Shown here: piece after piece, positions 24,301 to 33,103 of the stretch
How the letters are laid out: each line of letters opens with the position of its first letter
How positions within the stretch are numbered: position 1 is the first letter of the stretch
NCBI GenBank assembly: GCA_030248215.1
Contig: JASANG010002028.1
Coordinates: forward strand, 62,001 to 126,000
Direction: 5' to 3'
DNA: 64,000 nucleotides
From: Enoplolaimus lenunculus
Taxonomy: Eukaryota > Nematoda > Enoplea > Enoplida > Thoracostomopsidae
Made by a program: the position numbers and the translations under genes
The notes under the pieces: generated by a model
What the model was told of the DNA's origin: nothing
The model's database searches: none
Seen by the model: only the letters and a program-made list of their open reading frames with translations

Positions 24301-27060
24301 CAGACAACCTGCGTAATTGAACAACCGGCAACCACAATTTTGAACTATAGAAAGCATATGCGTTCAATATTTTGAATCACCGAATATTTTCAATTAGGGA
24401 TGCGCCGATACCAAAATTTTTGCCGATGCCGATTCTTATTTTGAAAATTTGCCGATGCTAACCGATGCCGATGCTAACTTTAGTACATCATGCTTAGAGA
24501 ACACATAGGATACTACATTACATCAATAAGCGAAGACTTAAACGGTAACCACCATAAAGTATTATAATTTTATTAGAATGATTCATTTCAACTAATTTTT
24601 TCAAATATTAACTCAAGAGAGATAATATATAGTTTTCCTGATCAAACAGGCTAATACACGCCAATTAGTGAAACTGATAACATTCAAACTGACAGTTATG
24701 TACAAAAAATATCGGCAAAGAATCGATAATTTTTTTGCAGTCCCAATCACTACCGATATCGATTATTCGGCGCATTTCTATTTTCAATTTTAATTCTCAA
24801 CAACTAGGCAATGTAATAAACAGAGCAATGTGAAAATTAAGGTAACGCATGATAAACTGGCTACGATGTGTATGTCACCTAGGTACGTTGACAAATACGT
24901 TGTAGACAGTTGCAGGTAAACATGAACTCCAAAATCTCCTAATAAATCAATATGCAGCAGAATTGGCATCGTTGTGTTTTAACAAAATTGAAAAACAACT
25001 ATTATATCTTTTTTATAAACTTATCGTGTTGTATATTGGCATATTTTTTCTTACAGACTTATTTATTTTACATCACATTGAGATATCAGTAATGTGATAA
25101 TCGTATTACGAAGCAGTTGCACTTGGGTTTGAACACGCAGATATGTAGATGTACGTAGCGAAGCGCACGTTGTGGGCTAGTATATTGAGCAGAATATTAC
25201 GTTATGTTGTATTTACAGAAAAAACAGAGTGTACTACCGACAACCAGGGTGCAACCGGAATTACAATTTACCGGAACCGGAAAGTGAAAAATGCATTCAT
25301 TTCACCAAAAATGTCATTTTAATCTTATTTTTTGCTCTATTATTTGTGAAATACCTTAGTCGAACATAGGTATTTATTTTATTTGTTGTATTTTAGATTT
25401 TCATCATCGACTGAAGTGAAATCCACCATCAATGGCTTATATTCGGACTACAAGTGGCTTTCAAAAGAGATTCTTAAAAATTAGCAAAGTTAAGAAAACG
25501 GCCAAATTATAGCACCGGAATTTTAAATGCGGTAAAAATTTACCGGAACCGGAAGGTGAAAATATGCCGGAAGCAGAATTCCGGTTGCACCCAGCTGACA
25601 ACTAATACTTCCAATTACGGTCGCTCTAGCAAGAAAAACTCACACCGGATCTATTGTGACAGAATGATTTTACCGCAAGCCAAGCATTTTGCTTAAAGGC
25701 GCAGCGTGTGTAAAAATATCCACCGAACAGTAGAAAACAAATGTACAAGTTAGTTTAGTAAACATCTCAAAATTGAAAATTGATTCTAATTCTGTGCTTG
25801 TTTTGACAATGAAGCTAGCACAAAGAATGCAGGCCAGGCGTACGCAGACGTAAATAAAACTTCAACAACCAAATTTAAAATATCAACATTTCAACTCTGA
25901 ATCAATATTTGACACTGAAACAAAGACTCAAGACAACCTATCAACATTTAGATATCTTTGCTGTTACGCAAACTGATTTTATATTCATGCCGGTGCAATG
26001 TTGTTTATTTATAAAACACCTCAATATTAGAGGTGTTTCCGGTACTCTTGTACACTGTCCCCACATTCACGCTTAGGCTCAAGCTTTAGGAAAAGGCTTA
26101 CCAATGCGTAAGCCTTTACCTAAGCCTTAACCATAAACGTGGTGCGGCAGTGTACCAGTCCATCCCAAGGGCATATTTTTTCTCAGGGTCGATGGCCAAG
26201 CGCCAGGACACATGTAGTGCGCATATAAACAGGCAGATCTTTATGGAAAGAGAACTATAACATGTGCTCAATGATCGAATTAGTGTTATAGATTAGAATT
26301 GTTATTACACTTTTAAATTTGACCCACATAAGCAGCAGAGTAGCCATGAGTTGACTTTAAGAAGATATATAACTTTGAAAAAAATTTGAATTTTTAATCT
26401 ATGCTTTTCTAAAGCTTGCTAAAAGTGCTTCTTTCGTATCTCTTCAAAAATCTCAGTAAGTGATAGGCTCATGTTACTTTAAGGGGGGTTAAGGTTTCTG
26501 GTGGGTCTATAAAAGAGTGGATGATGATTCTAGATTACAATTTTTTGCTTAGACTTAGGCTTAGGCTTAGGAATACGCTTAATCTACTGTTACGCCCCTA
26601 AAAGTAAAGTTGACCGTAAATGATATATCCCCTTGTTTCTCGTTTTTGCATAAAAATGTACATTACGACCAACCAGACGAATGCGAATGCTTTTCAGTTC
26701 ATGTTTTTTGTTTTATTTTACACATAACACAAACATAATCTCTTTAAAAGCCCTGCGAGGCAACACATTATACAACGCCCATATTTGCAGTATACTTATA
26801 GCATCATACACAGAACATTAAAATCTCTACGTAAATAAGGATGTCATAACGTATATATATACATAAAAACAAGCTAATGTTAGTATTACAATGAGAATAT
26901 CGTGCAAAGGCTTGCATTAGCCGTCTCATGTACGTATTTTATACCTACCTCCAACAATATGCACTCCGCCTTCTGGAATTGTGAGACCAGCGAAAAATTC
27001 ACGAATATCCGCTGCACTTGCCGTCCATGGCAATTTCTGTAACCGGATAATCACCGACAT
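262..27060 (-). CDS. RBM12: RBM12-like RNA-binding protein, 5' part of gene (5 exons, 3' end outside window)
   Basis: Five minus-strand exons join in phase: 27060-26949, 3335-3205, 2221-2119, 1631-1415 and 341-262 (643 nt, 214 codons plus one base). The product opens with one RRM (residues 1 to about 85): [12 protein letters not shown], then [18 protein letters not shown], then [17 protein letters not shown], ending [17 protein letters not shown]. This matches the RBM12/SWAN first RRM of the hnRNP F/H type, including the typical SSxxEMQ end. A Gln/Thr then Gly/Ser/Arg linker and an RS run ([15 protein letters not shown]) follow, as before RRM2 in RBM12, where the human linker ends KRSRSRSPHEAG. 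RRM2 and later domains must lie below base 1. Family members are nuclear RNA-binding proteins. All junctions are GT-AG. RBM12B or another multi-RRM paralogue is possible. Confidence 0.85.
1415..1631 (-). CDS. RBM12: RBM12-like exon 4 (Gly/Ser/Arg-rich linker)
   Basis: 217 nt from TTTAG|GCTCGG to CGAG|GTGAGA. It encodes a disordered segment: [28 protein letters not shown], a Ser/Thr/Gly stretch, and GDKRRS at the end. It is markedly richer in GC than its surroundings. RBM12 proteins have a low-complexity linker ending in an RS run just before RRM2. Confidence 0.83.
2119..2221 (-). CDS. RBM12: RBM12-like exon 3 (RRM1 tail and Gln/Thr linker)
   Basis: 103 nt from GGTTAG|GTTATT to CAAG|GTATGAG. 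It encodes [20 protein letters not shown] followed by [14 protein letters not shown]. The start VIEKAR continues the EMQK end of exon 2, as in the family. It ends with one base (G) that pairs with GC of the next exon to give Gly. Confidence 0.83.
2470..2640 (-). mobile_element. hAT-like MITE, CAGTGGCGGATCCA family (short copy)
   Basis: Ends CAATGGCGGATCCAT and ATCCTGCATCCGCCACTG. Flanks agactgcc/agactgac are a 7/8 target duplication. The interior (TTTTGACCCATGC, GTCGAGATGCTGTTGGGG) is shared with the copy at 6690-7072 in reverse orientation. It lies in the intron between RBM12-like exons 2 and 3. Confidence 0.8.
2904..3095. mobile_element. GGCC-end MITE with TTAGGC-like core
   Basis: Starts GGCCAATGTAAAGAACA and ends TGATCTTTACATGCGCC; perfect 8-bp flanks aaaaccct. 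The core is made of AAGCCTAAGCCTAAAC and inverted TTAGG-like runs. 192 bp, no coding capacity. Confidence 0.85.
3205..3335 (-). CDS. RBM12: RBM12-like exon 2 (second half of RRM1)
   Basis: 131 nt between TTTCAG|GT and AAAG|GTACGC. It encodes [20 protein letters not shown] then [18 protein letters not shown]. The segment [13 protein letters not shown] is the RNP1-like strand of hnRNP F/H-type RRMs. It ends in phase 0. Confidence 0.92.
4283..4442. mobile_element. GGCC-end MITE with TTAGGC-like core
   Basis: Starts GGCCCATGTTACTTTAAG and ends CCCCTTAAAGTAACATTGGCC (read as ends only); flanks acagaaat/acagatac (6/8). Core GCTTAGGCTTAGG. 160 bp. Confidence 0.75.
4845..5440 (+). mobile_element. 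tRNA-derived SINE-like repeat, interrupted by another element
   Basis: Shares with 13215-13570 the blocks GTAAAGCA, TTGCAATCGAGCACATGGTG, TAGTGGTTGACTGG, AACGCGGTCC, GGGCACTGCAAACACTAAGC. GTGTAGTGGTTGACTGG resembles a tRNA A box. A third partial block (GTAAAGCAAAATG...GCACATGGTG) follows at 5351-5430, after an inserted CGAATAAGAGGGG element. Confidence 0.6.
5118..5350. mobile_element. CGAATAAGAGGGG family element, truncated, inside SINE-like copy
   Basis: Ends AGGGGGTCGCCGTTTTGAG and CCCCTCTTATTCGG; middle ATAAATGACTCCAGG..., as in the copies at 6754, 11493, 45303 and 61571. It separates two SINE blocks. Confidence 0.55.
6316..6503. mobile_element. GGCC-end MITE with TTAGGC-like core
   Basis: Starts GGCCAATGTAAAGAACA and ends GATCTTTACATGGGCC; flanks cagtccag/cagtccgt share the first six bases. 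Core TTAAGCCTAAGCCTAAGC. About 90% like the copy at 2904 by eye. Confidence 0.82.
6690..7072 (+). mobile_element. hAT-like MITE, CAGTGGCGGATCCA family
   Basis: Ends CAGTGGCGGATCCAGG and CATGGATCCGCCATTG; perfect 8-bp duplication cttgtaag on both sides. Its own interior is split by a CGAATAAGAGGGG-type insertion at about 6754-6985, after TTTTTGACCCA. Confidence 0.9.
6754..6985 (-). mobile_element. CGAATAAGAGGGG family fragment nested in MITE
   Basis: TACTGTAGTGACCCAAATAA at the left; then AGTCCGTATCC, ATAAATGACTCCAGGGC and GAGTTCGAAACTTTAAAG, which match the reverse complement of the middle of the 11493-11926 copy. It interrupts host-element sequence found uninterrupted at 2470-2640. Confidence 0.6.
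7774..8156. mobile_element. hAT-like MITE, CAGGGTTCAACC family
   Basis: Ends CAGAATTCAACTGAAATTC and TTCCTGTTGGAATCCTG; perfect 8-bp flanks gtagctat. 383 bp with CCGGAATTCCTG and TTCCGGTTTC motifs, no coding capacity. Confidence 0.88.
11493..11926 (+). mobile_element. CGAATAAGAGGGG family, full-length copy
   Basis: Inverted ends TACTGTAGTAACCCGAATAA and TTATTCGGATTATATACTAC-AGTA. 434 bp. Internal blocks such as GGTTTAAGGACTATATCCGC recur in the copies at 5118, 6754, 45303 and 61571. Target duplication not evident. Confidence 0.75.
13060..13212. mobile_element. GGCC-end MITE with TTAGGC-like core (decayed right end)
   Basis: Starts GGCCAATGTTACTGTTAG; core ATGCCTAAGCCTAAGC and CTAAGCCTAAACCTAAGC; right end GACGCCCCTTTAAATAACG resembles the inverted start. 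Confidence 0.7.
13215..13570 (+). mobile_element. tRNA-derived SINE-like repeat
   Basis: The head GCACATGGTGTAGTGGTTG, then CACAAGGGGGTCGATTCCC (A-box and B-box-like), resembles a tRNA. The body (CTTTACTGTGGGCAAAACTT, GGTCGTGCAGACCGCGTAG, CACTGCAAACACTAAGCCC) is shared with 4845-5440. No poly(A) tail or target duplication was found. Confidence 0.6.
13659..13877. mobile_element. CAGGGTGGCA-end MITE
   Basis: Left CATGGCGGCACGGAAC, right TTTTGTTGCCACCCTG, with CGAATCCGAA motifs internally. About 219 bp. The flanks do not form a clean duplication. Confidence 0.5.
13938..14046 (+). mobile_element. hAT-like MITE, CAGTGGCGGATCCA family (short, internally deleted)
   Basis: Left CAGTGGCGGATCCAGAAATT, right TTGGATCTGGCTGTG; flanks cacacaat/catccaat (6/8). 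109 bp. Confidence 0.6.
14128..14517 (+). mobile_element. hAT-like MITE, CAGGGTGCAACCGG family
   Basis: Ends CAGGGTGCAACCGGAATT and AATTCCGGTTGCACCCTG are exact inverted repeats; 8-bp flanks atgtatat are identical. 390 bp. Interior has CCGGAACCGG runs at both ends and a conserved AT-rich middle (CGAACATAGGTATTTATTTT). Confidence 0.95.
14520..14605 (+). repeat. Short tandem repeat, ATATACCTACGTAAGCACCAGG-type unit
   Basis: About three 26-28 bp units reading TATATACCTACRTAAGCACY then AGGTAA, directly after the MITE. Confidence 0.75.
16294..16665. mobile_element. hAT-like MITE, CAGGGTTCAACC family
   Basis: Left CAGTGTTCCAACAG, right TTCCAGTTGAACCCTG; flanks ctacatgg/ctaaatgg (7/8). 372 bp, with CAGGAACCGGAATTT and ATAATTTTCATTACCG in common with the copy at 58566. 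Confidence 0.8.
16730..16948 (+). other. Isolated 72-codon open frame, unrecognised
   Basis: [18 protein letters not shown]... to ...[11 protein letters not shown]-richer than nearby sequence, single exon, inside the RBM12-like intron 1. It matches no family I know, and no splice or poly(A) context supports it. It may be a degraded insertion. Confidence 0.15.
18185..18564. mobile_element. hAT-like MITE, CAGGATTCC/CCGGTTGAAACCCTG
   Basis: Left CAGGATTCCATCGGAATTCC, right AGTTCCGGTTGAAACCCTG; perfect 8-bp flanks ccaattac. 380 bp. Confidence 0.9.
18873..19365 (+). mobile_element. GGCC-end element with TA microsatellite core (full copy)
   Basis: Left GGCTAATGTTAGTTTAAAGG then CCGTCCCATTTTCCCGGGAC; right GTCCCGGGCAATTGGGACGG then CCTTTATAGTAACATGGGCC. 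About 40-bp inverted ends and perfect 8-bp flanks aacgtacg. 493 bp. The core is a (TATA/TACA)n block. Long frames across it are artefacts of the repeat. Confidence 0.92.
19015..19262 (+). repeat. TA-rich microsatellite (TATATATC, TACATA, TATG units)
   Basis: About 250 bp of alternating TA/CA with changing units (TATATC, then TACATATA). It lies inside the GGCC-end element. Confidence 0.95.
21622..21987 (+). mobile_element. hAT-like MITE, CAGGGTGCAAAGCGGAACT family, with nested insertion
   Basis: Left CAGGGTGCAAAGCGGAACTG, right GGAATTCCGATTGCATCCTG; flanks acgctttc/acactttc (7/8). From 21675 it is interrupted by a CAGGGTGGCACCGAAACT element rich in CCGAATCC, and then TTAGCCTAACCTAAGCC sequence precedes the right end. 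Confidence 0.75.
22935..23080 (-). repeat. Minisatellite, GGGACAGTT-type units
   Basis: About 15 units of TGGGACAGT with variants (ATGGGACAC, TAGGACAG). On the minus strand it reads GTCCCAACTGTCCCATC, as at 57297-57525. Confidence 0.92.
23142..23518 (+). mobile_element. hAT-like MITE, CAGGGTGCAACCGG family (nested)
   Basis: Ends CAGGGTGCAACCGGAATT and AATTCCGGTTGCACCCTA; about 377 bp. Its middle matches the copies at 14128 and 23568 nearly base for base. Flanks are AT repeat, so the duplication is ambiguous. Confidence 0.9.
23568..23958 (+). mobile_element. hAT-like MITE, CAGGGTGCAACCGG family (nested)
   Basis: Exact inverted ends; flanks atatacat on both sides (within TA repeat). 391 bp, the closest relative of the 14128 copy. 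Confidence 0.92.
24395..24780. mobile_element. hAT-like MITE, TAGGGATGCGCCGAT family
   Basis: Left TAGGGATGCGCCGATACC, right ATTCGGCGCATTTCTA; perfect 8-bp flanks ttttcaat. 386 bp with repeated GCCGATGCCGAT near the left end. Related left ends occur at about 32253 and 34380. Confidence 0.87.
25245..25594 (+). mobile_element. hAT-like MITE, CAGGGTGCAACCGG family
   Basis: Left CAGGGTGCAACCGGAATT, right AATTCCGGTTGCACCCAG; flanks ccgacaac/ctgacaac (7/8) in non-repetitive DNA. 350 bp. Confidence 0.93.
26050..26158. mobile_element. TTAGGC-cored short inverted-repeat element
   Basis: Left CTTGTACACTGTCCCCAC, right GTGGTGCGGCAGTGTACCAG, enclosing GCTTAGGCTCAAGC and AAGCCTTTACCTAAGCC. The ends differ from the GGCC group, so family membership is a guess. 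Confidence 0.45.
26466..26615. mobile_element. GGCC-end MITE with TTAGGC-like core
   Basis: Left GGCTCATGTTACTTTAAGG, right CCCCTAAAAGTAAAGTTGACC; core GCTTAGACTTAGGCTTAGGC. Near-repeat gtaagtga/gtaaatga lies just outside, off by two bases. Confidence 0.72.
26949..27060 (-). CDS. RBM12: RBM12-like exon 1 (start codon, first half of RRM1)
   Basis: ATG at 27060-27058 opens 37 codons plus one base, encoding [12 protein letters not shown]... to ...EGGVHIVG. The donor is GGAG|GTAGGT at 26949/26948. The next exon starts with GT, so the split codon GGT encodes the second Gly of VHIVGG. Any 5' UTR intron or promoter upstream could not be placed; sequence just 5' of the ATG is AT-rich without a clear TATA box. 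Confidence 0.88.
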
Positions 27061-29047
27061 ATTGTTTGACGAATCACGTTTCGTTGTCAGTGGCTTTCCA
27101 CTGCGTTTGTATATAACTTTACTTTATCAGTATTATATATATAACCTTTATACGCGTTGTTTCAAAGTGAAATTTTATAGCAAACGTTAACTATAGTTAA
27201 CAATCTTTCAATACTATTAAACGACAAAAACGAAATACATACGTATTCATCTGTAGTATTTGTATACGTGTAACAAATAAACATTCCAATGAGGAATTCT
27301 GTCCAATCCCTTTTAAACAAACATTTATCCAAGCAATCGTTCATTTTTTCTTATACATTTTATCTGTTAAAATCCATTATCCTGCCAAAATGGCTACTGG
27401 ATAAGCTAAGGTTCAGCACAGGTTTAGATTCAAACCTCTACGCCTAAGCAATTGATTACGTAAAGGATACGGCTTGGTAGCTATGTATGGACACAGCATT
27501 CTTGTAAAAGTTCGTAAAGGTGTCTGAAGCGAAACGTAAATTAAATGACTGAGCGCCATGAGGTCGAAGCATCAGCGAGCCTTTAAAATTAGGCCTCATT
27601 TTCGGTGTAAAGCCGGCCAAAAAATCCGCATCCGATTCTGAGATCTGGTATAAACCTATTGCACTTGCGTTCCTCAATGTACATCTGAACATAAACATTT
27701 TGCTACTATTTGATTTTCACAATAATTTAAATGACAAATCCAGCTAAAAATTTAATAGACTTTTAGTTCAGCAAACATCCGTTCACATCCTATCGCCATT
27801 ATATACGTAGTATTGAAAACTTTGGAATACTTGAAGATAGCCAACGAGTAACCGAAGACTATGTCAGGGTGAGGTAGATTTAATCAACCAAGCAAGCCAG
27901 GAAGCAATAATTCGTACACAATCTTGAAGTTACAATTCCGCAAAAATATTAACGGTGGTTTATATTATTGTCGTACGCATTTTAACATACGTAGTTGAGT
28001 TAGAACAGCTTACTTTGTCCAAAACAAATTATATATAATATTAACATCCTAGTTTTTCACTGTGGTGGTTCAGTTGGAAATTTTACCGAGGTAGACAAAA
28101 ATATAACATGCTGCATGTGTTTGTACTATGAAAATTTCGTTATATGTGAATTTTCATAACAAAAGCATAATTTTTTCAGTCTTCCAGCCTAATATACAAT
28201 GCAAATAAGCGTACATAGTTGAGCAAGATGTTAAATCTCGGGGCTACTACCGTAAATATCTGGTACCCGGTAGATTTGTGTCGAATATCGGTTTTGCCTA
28301 AGGTATTAAACTGGAACCAAATATCGGTCGCATCCTGCGACTAATATACGTAATTGTTGTTCTTTGGGCTTTCTTTCAAAAATGCCTGCGAATCTTCGCT
28401 TTACTATCAATTTTAAAATAATGTATATACCTGTATTCAATCGTAACTGCAAACTAAATTGTAAAAAATTTCCAGATCAAAAATTGATTACCAATCAATG
28501 AATAAAAGGCTCTTACAGCCGTATCTAGCCTAGTTACATTGGGAGCAGGAATACGCCTTTGCAAAGCTTAGGCATAGGAATACACTTTATCTACTGTTAC
28601 GGCCCTAAAAGTAACATTGGCCCTGACCGTAATTGACGTATAGACCAATCACATGAGTCTATAACAGCCTATGAGAAACACTAAAGTATATAAACAATTC
28701 TGTAGTGAAAATGTTAAGTTAAGATTTTCATCCAATCAGACAATTTTAATAAGTTTAGCACACTGTCCTCACAATAATGGCTGTCTCCAGTAACCAATAG
28801 GAATCGGTTCGGATATGAATAATACAATTTTGATTCGATTTTTTTGGAGTTTCACTCAAATCGTTACAATTTACAGGGGTCGAGCACAGAAATATATCAC
28901 CGTCTAAAAATTTGTGGCTGGCATTCTATTGGTATTCCGAAGCAAATTATACATATATAGATCCGAAATCTACAAAACGCATTGTTCGGGTTCGACAAAT
29001 TAGCAATGGAACTGGATTCTATTTTTGGTGCATGCAGATAATTTTAG

Positions 29048-29174
29048 GGCCCATGTATAGAACAGGGCGGGATCGTATTCCGGAGGGGCTATAATAGAGT
29101 CAGTTTAAGCTTTAGACTAATTTTTTGCTTAGGCTTATGCTTATATTACTGTTCCGTCCCTGTTCTACACATGC
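29048..29174. mobile_element. GGCC-end MITE, short TTAGGC-cored copy
   Basis: Left GGCCCATGTATAGAACAGGG, right CGTCCCTGTTCTACACATG; core TTTGCTTAGGCTTATGC. 127 bp. Confidence 0.65.
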
Positions 29175-29747
29175 GTGAATGTAACTATATTTTCAAATAA
29201 GCTGAGTTGAATTAAACAAAAAATACTCTTGGGGCGGGGTGGTTACAAATACTAAGTGTCGCTCAAAAAATAGGCTAATATGGACCTGATTATATTTCAC
29301 AGCACGACGGTAATTTTTGCCATAACTAACCGAAATATCCCTAGGTATATAGTTGTAATGTGGCGCGGAGGGAGACAACGTTGGATGTAACAGATCAGCC
29401 TCCCCACTACGAAAAAGACAAAATGGCAGGCAATTTATATTTACTCTCATAGTTATACGTACTACGTTTTCCGGCACTGCTATAAAACACAAGTACCATT
29501 ATGTCGCCGTTGGTATTTCACAGCATGTTTTCAACACTACATACGGACCTCCTATGCGCCTCTGTGCTATGCCTGCGCAAAAATCAAATGCGAAGCATCT
29601 ATGTAAACAAATAACTAATACAATCAAAGTACGTCGCTTGTATATATATACACCGAAAACACACCGTCAGATTTCATTGGTTATATATCTTGCAAGCACG
29701 CATACTACACGCAGTATAGTTGTAGTATAGCAACGAGTTTTACGTTA

Positions 29748-29850
29748 CGTGTAGACAGCCAATAGAACTGCGGCGTGTAGAGACCGCCAATAGAAATGTC
29801 ACGCGAAGACAGCCAATAGAAATAAGTCACGCGAAGACAGCCAATAGAAA
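29748..29850 (+). repeat. Tandem repeat with AAGACAGCCAATAGAA units
   Basis: Four units, 26-33 bp, each ending AGCCAATAGAA or CGCCAATAGAA; the last two read GTCACGCGAAGACAGCCAAT. Each carries a CCAAT pentamer. Confidence 0.85.
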
Positions 29851-31739
29851 TCTTCTTTTGTGATTGAAAATTGTGTTTTAATTCTGTGCTTCGCATTCGT
29901 TTAGTAAAAACCGTGAAGTGACTGCTGCACAGCCATTTGTGAACAGATATGGCATAAAACGGTATTCCAATCAGAAATACCTTGTGTCGGAATCGGAATT
30001 GAATTTTAGTAATTGTATTTGAAAGTAAAGTATATGACTTGACTTTTATTGTAGTATGCCTGTCTGTACTGTTCACAGTTTCAGTAAAAATTGCTTGTAT
30101 AGCTGACTGTACTAGCGATCTACTAGCGCTGTAAAAACAATGTATTAATGGATGCCTGCCAATCTCAGAGCACTAGGTCAGCTTTACCTTAATTTTAAAC
30201 GATGTTGAGCACTTTTAACATTTCAATACTCAAATAATAAGTCTTATGAAACTATAAATGACAGGATCCAGATTTTTTAAAATTAACCAATTCTATAGTG
30301 CCGTTGTCGCTGCAGTAAGGATACTGTTTATCCAAAAACTATAGATTTTGTTGTTCATTTAAAGGTAAAACTTGAAAAGTTTTCAACTGCAGTCACGGTT
30401 TGATAATCAGCGGAATAATTCGCTCTGCTAGATGCTCTTCAAGTAACAACTGAGAATACCTGAGAAAAAACAACCTGATTTGCAAACGAACGAAACAACA
30501 GACAAAATTTCAGTTCAATCACCTTAAAAACTCATTACCGAAAAATCGGAATAGCAGCCAGTCGGAATCGGAACTTAAATTTTATCGGAATTTTAGGCAT
30601 AGTCGGAATTCCGCTGGAACCCTAGTGGTACCCTAGTACAAACTGTACAACTGTATGCACTGAAACTGTACAATTATGTCTATATAACAATGAGCACTGC
30701 ACCGGAACTCCAGCAAAAATTTCAATTTTAGTACCGTTTAGAATTTACATATTGGAACATGCTTTGAACAGAATTGTCATGAGTAAGAGTAAATGAATAT
30801 TTCAGTATAAATAAATAAATGTCTGCGCATGACCTCAAGTTTGGTTTTTCGTCGAAAAAACTTAATAATCAAGTCGGGGAAACTGAAAACCATTTATGCT
30901 CGCTGATTAGCATTTATAGTTAATATTATAGTTACTCATGAAGTTTAGAAATTTCTAAAAGAAGGCATTGTAGTCTGGAATCCACCGAATATCCGTTTCT
31001 AGTTTAATATCCGGTATAAACCTGCCGGATATTGGTGGTTCTGAACTCGAATATCATAATAACTATATACTTTTTTGCATGTACATTCTGGAAATACTAA
31101 ACATTTTGATGCAATGGTATTATCAGTGTCACAGAACAATTTCTCGTCCCGGAGGAATCAGCAGGCCAATTTCTTTAAGGAGAAATTGGCCTTAAAGCCT
31201 TAACTAATTTTTCTTGTGGAAGAATTGGGTTAAGACCGTAGTCTAAGGCTAAACCTATTGAGCCCAAACCAGACTATACACCTACACCTGAGTCTAGTTC
31301 TAAGCTTGAGTCTGAGTCTACGCCTAATATAGGCTGCGATATTTGCTTGGCGGTCCAATCAAAAATATGTATATTCTTTGAATCTGTCTCGGCGATTCCA
31401 ATATAATTTAAGTGTAAGGGTGGCAACAAAAATTCGGATTCGGCAAAATTTGGCGGTTACCTCCGAATCCAACAATCTTCGGCAATACATGCTAACATTA
31501 AAATGCTAAATAACTGACAATATAAATCAACATTTTTTGTTTTAGGCCACAAATCAAGAACTGAGGTCGGGCACAAAATAATTGCTGCTTGCGAAAACCG
31601 GCAGATTCGCTGGAATACTTAATAGATGTTATTATGTTATTATATATACGTATATATAGACGTGGTTTTGCAGGTCGAAAGGAAATGTTATAATTTTATT
31701 AAATTTTCACTTTCATATTGCCCTAGCATTTGACCAACT

Positions 31740-32088
31740 TGCACGGAACCGGAATATGAAAATTTACCAAAAACGGAATGAAATATACATGCCACCGAAA
31801 AATTCTTTTAATTTTCCTTTTTACAATATTATTGGTGAAATAACCCTATTTGGAGATACGTATTCACACTTTATCTGTTGTATTTTATATCTTCATAATC
31901 CAAAATAACGAAGTCTACGTTCTACCTTCGATTGCTAATTTTGGCGATCTATTTAATTTTTACCATTTTTTACTGAAAAATCTTAATTTCCACCAACCAA
32001 ATTTAATACCGGAATTTCTAATTCCGGTAAAAAATTACTCGAACCGGAAAGTGAAAAATGCCGGAACCGGAATTCCGGTTGCATCCTG
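31740..32088 (+). mobile_element. hAT-like MITE, CAGGGTGCAACCGG family (older copy)
   Basis: Left TTGCACGGAACCGGAATATG (end decayed), right AATTCCGGTTGCATCCTG. More diverged from the other copies, so probably older. Confidence 0.75.
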
Positions 32089-32482
32089 AATGCGAATTGA
32101 CTCAAATCGCAGACTCAGTGTCACCCTGATATATAGCTGTTCACCATTTCACTCCGGACTGTCCCATCTTTAACCGGCACTCCCATCCGAAAACATGGGT
32201 CCAAGTGGCTCAAAACACGTTTCTGGTATGTAAAGCATTATTACAAATAAATTATGGATGTGCCGATGCCAAAATTTTTGAAGATGCCAATTCTTATTTA
32301 TCAAATTTTCCGTTGTAGATACCAGCATGCGACCGGATATTAACCAGATATATAGCGTGTAAACATGAGCAGTTGAAAGTAACTGAGTCGCGCAAAAGTA
32401 TATGTATGTTCAGTGAATTAAAACCGTTATACACTTTGAATTTCGTTTTATTATGTGTGAAAAACTTGAACTACGTAATTAT

Positions 32483-32818
32483 CAGGGTTCAACCAGAATT
32501 CCTGTTCCGGCCGGAATATCTGCATAAATTTAATTCCGGTTCCTGTTCCTTCATTTAAAGATGCAGTAACCAGAATTTTTACGATTTTGTATCAAATTAT
32601 TCATAATCATTTAAATGCTTTTGCAATTAGTTCAATCTTGTTAATAACTGTTTCTGATGTGTTTTCGCAAACCTTGATTTTGAAATAGTTCAAAATTTGC
32701 TTAAGCCATTTTCTGGCAAAGTTTTCTGAAAAGTCCTACAGTACTTTGGTAATGAAAATTATTTCAAATTCGGTTCCTACTCCTGTTCGGACAAAATTTA
32801 GTTCCTGTTGGAACCCTG
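32483..32818. mobile_element. hAT-like MITE, CAGGGTTCAACC family
   Basis: Left CAGGGTTCAACCAGAATTCC, right TTCCTGTTGGAACCCTG; flanks gtaattat/gtagttat (7/8). 336 bp. Confidence 0.9.
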
Positions 32819-32876
32819 GTAGTTATTTTACCAGAAAACCAATCACAGCAAGAGGTTGTATGCTGATGAGTGATGA

Positions 32877-33103
32877 TGACCCATAAAAGGTAGCGGTGCT
32901 CCACAGTCGTTCGCAGTTTGTTGGTATGTAAGCGAAATACGGAAGGAAGTACTTCCGAGCCAAAGCTGTGATATAAGGGAAATCTTTGTGATTGCTTATC
33001 GCTTTTTCACCGCTTTGGTCTCGGTTTACAAACCATCGAGACTGAAAAAAACCGAAACCGAGAGTAGCCATATCCCGAGTCTTGCCGAGACCGCCCATCC
33101 CTG
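32877..33103 (+). mobile_element. Composite SINE/MITE fragment ending GACCGCCCATCCCTG
   Basis: GGTAGCGGTGCTCCACAGTC through CGCTTTTTCACC, TTTGGTCTCGG and CCGAGACCGCCCATCCCTG matches the right half of 36509-37340 in the same order. Confidence 0.65.

Larger units (their letters stand above)
3336..26948 (-). other. RBM12-like intron 1, about 23.6 kb
   Basis: It runs from GTAGGT at 26948 to TTTCAG at 3336. It contains most of the transposon copies listed here and no recognised host exon. Stretches 8,160-11,490, 14,600-16,290, 16,950-18,176, 19,374-21,600 and 24,790-25,236 hold only AT-rich sequence with scattered repeat scraps that I could not classify. Confidence 0.8.
27061..31730. other. No recognised gene between RBM12-like start and next transposon copy
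   Basis: AT-rich. Contains MITE scraps at 28560-28622 (CCCTAAAAGTAACATTGGCC end), 29048-29174 (GGGCCCATGTATAGAACAGG with TTAGGC core) and 29960-30624 (GGAATTCC motifs), plus a small tandem repeat. An 80-codon minus frame at 27456-27698 (ISESDADFLAGF) is not recognised. Confidence 0.5.
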
